A stretch of 64,000 nt of DNA, taken from NCBI GenBank assembly GCA_910583845.1, contig CAJUAB010000006.1, forward strand, positions 123,247-187,246, read 5' to 3'. The position numbers were made by a program, and so were the translations under genes. This document shows, one piece after another, positions 59,738 through 64,000 of this stretch. The notes beneath the pieces were generated by a model, which was not told the DNA's origin, searched no databases, and saw nothing but the letters and a program-made list of their open reading frames with translations. The first letter of the stretch is position 1. Each line of letters begins with the position of its first letter. Source of the stretch: an uncultured Acetatifactor sp. Lineage in GTDB: Bacteria > Bacillota > Clostridia > Lachnospirales > Lachnospiraceae.

Positions 59738-60793
59738 ATGGAAAAGCGAGACAGCGCAATCTTATACGGTGTTCCTCCGGTAGCCTATGGACAGGACGGG
59801 TGTACCCCTCTGCCCATGTGTATCCATTCCTGCGCAGAGTATCTGGGGCTGTGCGTTGACTACACCCGGGCCATGTCCGAGAGCGGCGCGGCTTTCCGTT
59901 TTGTCTGGAACACCGCCTGTTGGGACGGCGCCAATGTGAACGCCATCTTTACTTTTGATGATCCCGTAAAGGTATTGAGCTGCGGTATGCGGTCCATGGA
60001 GCGGGAGCTTAAGCTCATGTGCCGGACGCCGGAGACGAAAAAGGAAGATTTTGTGGACTTCATTTGCGAGGAGATCGATGCAGGGAACCCGGTCATCGCT
60101 CTGGGCATCATAGGCCCGCCGGAAGCCTGCGTCATAACCGGCTACAGAGACGGCGGCAATGTGCTGATGGGCTGGAATGTGTTTCAGGAATATATGGAAT
60201 ATCAGGCATACGTCCGACATGAGAAAAATGGTTATTTTGTCACGGAGAGCTGGTGGAAAAATCCTGACACTGCCGCCCTGATTGCCACCGGCACGGGAGG
60301 CCTTCCTCCGTTCACTCCCCGTGAGGTGCTCCGAAATGCGGCGGAGGCTCTGGAAGGGCGCATGTGCGGAACTTATGCCAAGGGCATCCTGGCCTATGAC
60401 GCCTGGAGGGATGCCCTGCTGTGTGACCGGGACTTTCCGGCTGATGCTGTCTTTTCTCTGCTGGTGGAGCGTATGATGTGTCACGGTGACGCCATGGACG
60501 GCCTCTCCGACGGGCGAAGTCACGCGGCAAAGTATTTACGCGGACTGGCAGAGCAGCATCCTGCAATGGCCACCGGTCTGTGTGCCGCCGCGGGGGAACT
60601 GGACAGGATTTCGGAAATCATCTGGAAAGAAATGATTCCCGTCCTGGGCGGCTGGGAGCGGGGCGAGGTCCAGACGCGGCAGCTGGCCAGGGCAGAAAAC
60701 CGCCGTCTGTTTGCCCGACAGATTGAGCGGATGAAAGCTCACGATCAAAGGGCGTACGACTATATCCGCAAACTATCGGAGGAACATCTATAG
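59738..60793 (+). CDS. Unrecognised protein with a C39/BtrH-like N-terminal fold
   Basis: 351 residues from the ATG at 59738 (GAGGAAAAA upstream). The N-terminal half suggests a papain-like C39/BtrH fold: a Cys-rich helix start (DGCTPLPMCIHSCAEYLG, about 19-36) and EIDAGNPVIAL then ACVITGYRDGGNVLMGWNVF (about 121-160). The usual catalytic His before the ITGY strand is not present (PPEAC), so protease activity is doubtful. The C-terminal half is helical. The following gene has the same layout. Function unknown; possibly transfer or binding of an acyl or peptide group, as in BtrH-type proteins. Confidence 0.6.
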   Translation: MEKRDSAILYGVPPVAYGQDGCTPLPMCIHSCAEYLGLCVDYTRAMSESGAAFRFVWNTACWDGANVNAIFTFDDPVKVLSCGMRSMERELKLMCRTPETKKEDFVDFICEEIDAGNPVIALGIIGPPEACVITGYRDGGNVLMGWNVFQEYMEYQAYVRHEKNGYFVTESWWKNPDTAALIATGTGGLPPFTPREVLRNAAEALEGRMCGTYAKGILAYDAWRDALLCDRDFPADAVFSLLVERMMCHGDAMDGLSDGRSHAAKYLRGLAEQHPAMATGLCAAAGELDRISEIIWKEMIPVLGGWERGEVQTRQLARAENRRLFARQIERMKAHDQRAYDYIRKLSEEHL

Positions 60794-60925
60794 TCCGTTC
60801 TTATCGCCATATTCCCGGTCGATGTACTTACTGATCCATATAATGCCCAGGCAGCTGAATGCTGATTACCGGTTTTGTATACCGGCGGGTAACATGAGGA
60901 ATTACAAACAGGAGGACAAAACAAT

Positions 60926-62020
60926 ATGAAAAAAATTCTGGAGCAACAGATACCCTTTCCGGTGGATGCGGAATCGGATAACTTCACTGCGGCACTTGCG
61001 TCCGCGTTGGTCATCGCGCGCGGATATACGGAAGAGACGCCATATTGGTGTGCGCAGAACCGCCGATATTGCATCCATTGCAGCCCCTGTGGAGATAATC
61101 TGCCAAAGCGTCACCAGCTGTCTCTCTACCACTGCCTTCTGACAGCATCCACACTGGCGTTTGGTTTTGATTATCCGTGGGATGACAGCGTGGATTCGCA
61201 CAGTCTGCCGGGATTCCGGAACGGCTGGCGCTGGGATGACGATTTTGTCAAGGCAATGGCACGATTTGCAGGATTTTCCTATCTGCGCTTTGACGGTACA
61301 AGTGCACAGAAAGAAGTGCTTTCTACAATAAAAAGCTCTTTGAATGCTGGTTTTCCGACCTTGCTGCGGCTGGAAAACGAATTGGCCTGGATTCTTGCGG
61401 TGGGTTATGATGCGGATACTCTGTTTGGCCTGGATTCACAGTGTCACCAATTGCCTGATAACTGGCATTCCATGTTGCGCGATGCCATTGTCATCACCGG
61501 TAACACTGCGCCTGCCATGTCCTGTAGAGAACTTCTGGAACGCATCGCATCTGCCCTGTCCTATGATGAACATACGGCGCTTGAAGGTGTGATTATGGAT
61601 GCGCTTGACCATGTGACGAAGGAAAATGCCATGGATATTGCCGGTATGATGTGCGGCATCAACAGTGTGCCGATTGAGGCAAGGTGGCACGCAGGGGAAG
61701 CATTCAGCGGAGCGGAAAACCTGATCTGTGATATTTGCACAAATAAAGAAATACACAGTCGATTGAGCGAAGTCTTTTTTTCACGGTATATCATGGAGGG
61801 AAATGATGAAACACATGGGATCGGGTGGAAGATCTGGAGCGCGCTGGGGGTGGGCCCAGAGACCGGGTATAATATCACAGAACAGTCAGCAGCCCTGATT
61901 TTGCAAAAGGAAACACAGGAAACGCTGAAACGCCTGTATGCGAAGATGTTTGAAAACGACCGCGCCGTATGTGCTGAAATCCAGGCTTGTCTGGAGCAAT
62001 TTTATGAAAATCTTCAGTAA
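60926..62020 (+). CDS. Paralogous C39/BtrH-like protein
   Basis: 364 residues, AGGAGG 8-9 nt upstream. The layout matches the preceding protein: a Cys-containing N-terminal part (YWCAQNRRYCIHCSPCGDN, about 41-59), then STIKSSLNAGFPTLLRLE followed by AWILAVGYDADTLFGLDS, aligning with the EIDAGNPVIAL...VITGY...WNVF segment of the neighbour. The C-terminus is helical (LSEVFFSRYIMEG). Pairwise identity is low, so they diverged long ago or share only fold. No known family is named with confidence. A decayed SDR tail follows in the same frame after the stop. Confidence 0.6.
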   Translation: MKKILEQQIPFPVDAESDNFTAALASALVIARGYTEETPYWCAQNRRYCIHCSPCGDNLPKRHQLSLYHCLLTASTLAFGFDYPWDDSVDSHSLPGFRNGWRWDDDFVKAMARFAGFSYLRFDGTSAQKEVLSTIKSSLNAGFPTLLRLENELAWILAVGYDADTLFGLDSQCHQLPDNWHSMLRDAIVITGNTAPAMSCRELLERIASALSYDEHTALEGVIMDALDHVTKENAMDIAGMMCGINSVPIEARWHAGEAFSGAENLICDICTNKEIHSRLSEVFFSRYIMEGNDETHGIGWKIWSALGVGPETGYNITEQSAALILQKETQETLKRLYAKMFENDRAVCAEIQACLEQFYENLQ

Positions 62021-62155
62021 AAGTACATTGGTCAATCCGGCGGATTCATAGAATGTATAAAGGACAGCAGCAAGGGTGCCTTTATCACGGGAACGGATTT
62101 CCAGATTGACGGCGGCGCGACAGCCAGTTATTTTTATGGGTCGTTAAAGTTCTGA
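62021..62155 (+). pseudogene. C-terminal remnant of a short-chain dehydrogenase
   Basis: Directly after the stop codon of the preceding gene, and in the same frame, 44 codons end with GAFITGTDFQIDGGATASYF and YGSLKF, the classic SDR C-terminus. The Rossmann core and the catalytic Tyr-Lys are gone. It marks a deletion or recombination scar at the edge of the accessory region. Confidence 0.8.
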
Positions 62156-62219
62156 GAATCATAGGAGGTTCCTGTATATTTCAAATATAAGGAATTCCAA
62201 GAAGGGTGGTTGATAAAAA

Positions 62220-62289
62220 GATACCTCAGAGTAAAATAAGTTTATCGACTTAGCGGGTTAGTAAAAATATTATTGTACAGAGAGGTATC
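62220..62289. repeat. Inverted repeat in a gene-free stretch
   Basis: GATACCTC (62220-62227) and GAGGTATC (62282-62289) are 8-bp inverted arms in AT-rich DNA between the SDR and IS110 remnants. They may be part of decayed element ends. Nothing else is recognised in 62156-62345. Confidence 0.4.
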
Positions 62290-62345
62290 CAAGACGAATT
62301 GTAACACACAAAACGCAAAATTGCATCCATAACTGAAAAACTTTT

Positions 62346-62817
62346 ATTGTCGGAATGGATGTGGGAAGTGAGACCCACTACGCAAGGGCATTCGACTGAT
62401 GCAACTGCGAGTACACATAGAAAACGTTGGAATTTAGCAATACCGAAGCCGGTTTCCAGACACTTAAGGCATCAGGGGAGAATCTTGCAGGAAAGTACGG
62501 TAAAACCGCTGTGATCCCGGGCATGGAGCCGACGGGCCCATTACTGGTTCGCCATCTACTCTCCAGAGTAGAAAGAAGTTTATGGGGATCTGGAGGCGGT
62601 AAGCGGGAGAATGGTGCTGAAGGAGGCATCGCTGCCGGAGGACATCATAAAGCTGGGAACGGAAGGAGTGAACCAGCTCTGGAGGAGAGCAAAGCTGAGA
62701 GGTGCCGGGATGAAGAGGGCAAAGGCGCTGGTAACAGCTTACAAGGGGAAGAGAGTGGAGATTGAGTGGGATTTTCGGAGTGAAAAAGATTTTCACAGGA
62801 TGGGGACCGTTGCATGA
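62346..62817 (+). pseudogene. Decayed IS110-family transposase
   Basis: The first frame gives IVGMDVGSETHYARAFD, then two stop codons, then LEFSNTEAGFQTLKA and VIPGMEPTG, the DEDD-transposase N-terminal block. A one-base insertion near 62541 shifts the frame (HYWFAIYS continues in the next frame). A further frame carries LPEDIIKLGTEGVNQLWRRA and KLRGAGMKRAKALV from the middle of the protein. Most of the C-terminal half with the catalytic Ser is missing. Non-functional. Confidence 0.85.
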
Positions 62818-62833
62818 TTGCAACGGTCCTTTT
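62804..62833 (+). terminator. Terminator at the end of the IS110 remnant
   Basis: GGACCGTTGCA pairs perfectly with TGCAACGGTCC across a 4-nt loop, followed by TTTT. Confidence 0.85.
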
Positions 62834-62895
62834 AAAATATATTAGAAATGAATTGAATAATGCCCCTATAATTTTCGGAAAGCTAAAATGTGTAA

Positions 62896-62924
62896 TTGCG
62901 GATCTATGTGGAAAATATTACTAT
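62896..62924 (+). promoter_or_regulatory. Promoter of the tyrosine recombinase gene
   Basis: TTGCGG (62896-62901), 17-bp spacer, TACTAT (62919-62924), about 32 bp before the start codon. Confidence 0.6.
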
Positions 62925-62956
62925 AGTTTATATAAAGTATCGGGGAGGATGCCATA

Positions 62957-63871
62957 ATGCTTTTAAGAGAAGAAATTGATAAATATCTGCACTACTGTAA
63001 GTACCAGAAGGCGCTTGATGAAAAAACAGTGCGGGCCTACAAGACAGATCTGGGACAGTTTATGACTTTGCTTGGAGGAAAGGAGTTGGATAAAGAAAAC
63101 CTGAACTTGTATCTTGTGTACCTTCATCGGGTGTATAAACAAAAAACGGTTAAAAGGAAGATTGCCAGTGTAAAGGCCTTGTTTCATTATCTGGAGGAGG
63201 AAGAGGTACTTGAAATAAATCCGTTTCGCAAAGTGAAAACAAAGTTTAAAGAAGAGATTGTTTTGCCTAAAATTATTCCAAGAGATATCATAGAGCAGCT
63301 GCTGGACCACCTCTATAAAAAAAGAACTGTTAAAGAATATTCAGAGTGGCAGAAAAAATTCATTTTAAGAGATACCGCAATAGTAGAAACACTATTTTCA
63401 ACGGGACTTCGCATTTCGGAATTATGCCATTTGCAGAACAGATATGTTGATTTAAAAAATGGTGTCTTATGCATCCAGGGAAAAGGCGGGAAAGAGAGAT
63501 ACCTTCAAATAGGAAACAGTGATGTATTATCAATACTGAATGTCTACAAAAAATGCTTTGAAAAAGAGATCAGGGAACACGGATATTTTTTTGTAAACAG
63601 ATATGGTGACCCGTTTTCTGAGCAATCGGCCAGACGCATGATCCACAAATACGCAGAGGAAATACATGCGGATATAAATATAACACCGCATATGTTCCGG
63701 CATTCATTCGCTACATATTTGATGGAAGAAGATGTAAACATAAGATATATTCAAAAAATGCTGGGACATTCCTCTATTACAACAACACAAATATATACAT
63801 ATGTGACTACACAAAAAGAAAAAGAGATATTGCAGACAAAACATCCAAGGAATAAGATGGATATTGGATAA
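62957..63871 (+). CDS. Tyrosine recombinase (XerC/XerD-like integrase)
   Basis: 304 residues, GGGAGG upstream. An N-terminal SAM-like core-binding domain (about 1-90) precedes the catalytic domain. Catalytic residues are present in order: Arg in STGLRISELCH (about 152), Lys in GKGGKERYLQ (about 177), HxxR in HMFRHSFATYL (about 244-247), His in LGHSSI and Tyr in IYTYV (about 280). It is clearly more AT-rich than the bulk of the window, consistent with horizontal acquisition. It is not next to dif or a complete element. It may drive inversion or integration at the locus beyond the right edge. Confidence 0.93.
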   Translation: MLLREEIDKYLHYCKYQKALDEKTVRAYKTDLGQFMTLLGGKELDKENLNLYLVYLHRVYKQKTVKRKIASVKALFHYLEEEEVLEINPFRKVKTKFKEEIVLPKIIPRDIIEQLLDHLYKKRTVKEYSEWQKKFILRDTAIVETLFSTGLRISELCHLQNRYVDLKNGVLCIQGKGGKERYLQIGNSDVLSILNVYKKCFEKEIREHGYFFVNRYGDPFSEQSARRMIHKYAEEIHADINITPHMFRHSFATYLMEEDVNIRYIQKMLGHSSITTTQIYTYVTTQKEKEILQTKHPRNKMDIG

Positions 63872-63913
63872 AACAGAGACGGGATAAAATTTTTAAAAAT
63901 TTGCATTATGAGA

Positions 63914-63971
63914 TTGCTTTATTTTGTAAAAAATTGTATAATTGTTTTGGTAGCGATAATTGAAAATTATC
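63914..63971 (+). promoter_or_regulatory. Strong promoter and small hairpin at the right edge
   Basis: TTGCTT (63914-63919), exact 17-bp spacer, consensus TATAAT (63937-63942). The transcript would begin with a hairpin GATAATT/AATTATC (63955-63971). The gene it serves lies outside the window. The promoter's closeness to a recombinase gene leaves open an invertible-promoter arrangement. Confidence 0.6.
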
Positions 63972-64000
63972 GGGCGGAAGAGAAAAGCAATACGGGGTAA

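Noticed and set aside
62427..62817. Two small new genes
   Set aside because: Both frames read as pieces of one IS110 transposase broken by stops and a frameshift.
1..64000. tRNA or rRNA genes
   Set aside because: No TTCGA-type T-loop with matching acceptor stem or rRNA-like block was seen on either strand by eye; a covariance search was not possible.

Overview
The window looks like chromosomal DNA from a spore-forming Firmicute of class Clostridia, most likely a Lachnospiraceae member. Three things point there. A cotJABC spore-coat operon and a GerA/SpoVAF-type germination protein mark a spore former. A monomeric [FeFe]-hydrogenase, feoAB and a class B sortase beside BspA-like leucine-rich-repeat proteins fit an anaerobic gut lineage. 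Ribosome-binding sites are strong and Firmicutes-like, and base composition is moderate. No rRNA, tRNA, CRISPR array or complete mobile element was seen. The family-level assignment is inference.

Layout. (1) 1-7.8 kb: a MoxR / DUF58 / giant vWA operon for an envelope-associated AAA+ system, with a structured repeat element inside it. (2) 7.8-11 kb, minus strand: an AlkZ-related protein, then a run of small membrane proteins (DUF2752, DUF4190, zinc-ribbon TM2, DUF4870) and a lipoprotein. (3) 11-16.7 kb: a germination protein, a phosphoesterase fused to a YbaK/ProX-type deacylase domain, a LytTR response regulator, and an XRE regulator whose promoter carries a LytTR-type tandem site. (4) 16.8-24.4 kb: a transposon remnant and two PD-(D/E)XK-type nuclease genes that appear to interrupt a two-component locus, then a GHKL sensor kinase, an unusual tandem palindromic repeat and a pair of ABC exporters. 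(5) 24.4-27 kb: an rtcB-prfH RNA-repair/ribosome-rescue operon behind a leader with an attenuator-like hairpin. (6) 27-30.2 kb: a membrane Ser/Thr kinase and a secreted LysM protein. (7) 30.3-35.6 kb: cotJABC, pyrophosphatase, and feoA and feoB with an unrelated gene between them. (8) 35.8-48.9 kb: hydrogenase, gltX, a UvrD-like helicase, a GH13 protein that appears catalytically degenerate, a Cys/His-rich mini-protein, a beta-propeller lactonase, aroC, tgt and yajC. (9) 49-59 kb: sortase B with two large LRR surface proteins sharing one sorting signal, and a leaderless subtilisin. (10) 59-64 kb: an AraC regulator, a pair of unrecognised C39/BtrH-like proteins, decayed SDR and IS110 fragments, and an AT-rich tyrosine recombinase facing a strong promoter at the right edge.

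The most notable signals are: a structured leader of about 75 bp found in two places (41.8 and 59.7 kb) in front of unrelated genes; the rtcB leader; the sortase B cassette with its paired substrates; the phosphoesterase-deacylase fusion; the degenerate GH13 protein; and the C39-like pair. Family assignments rest on motif recognition by eye, and no search was run.
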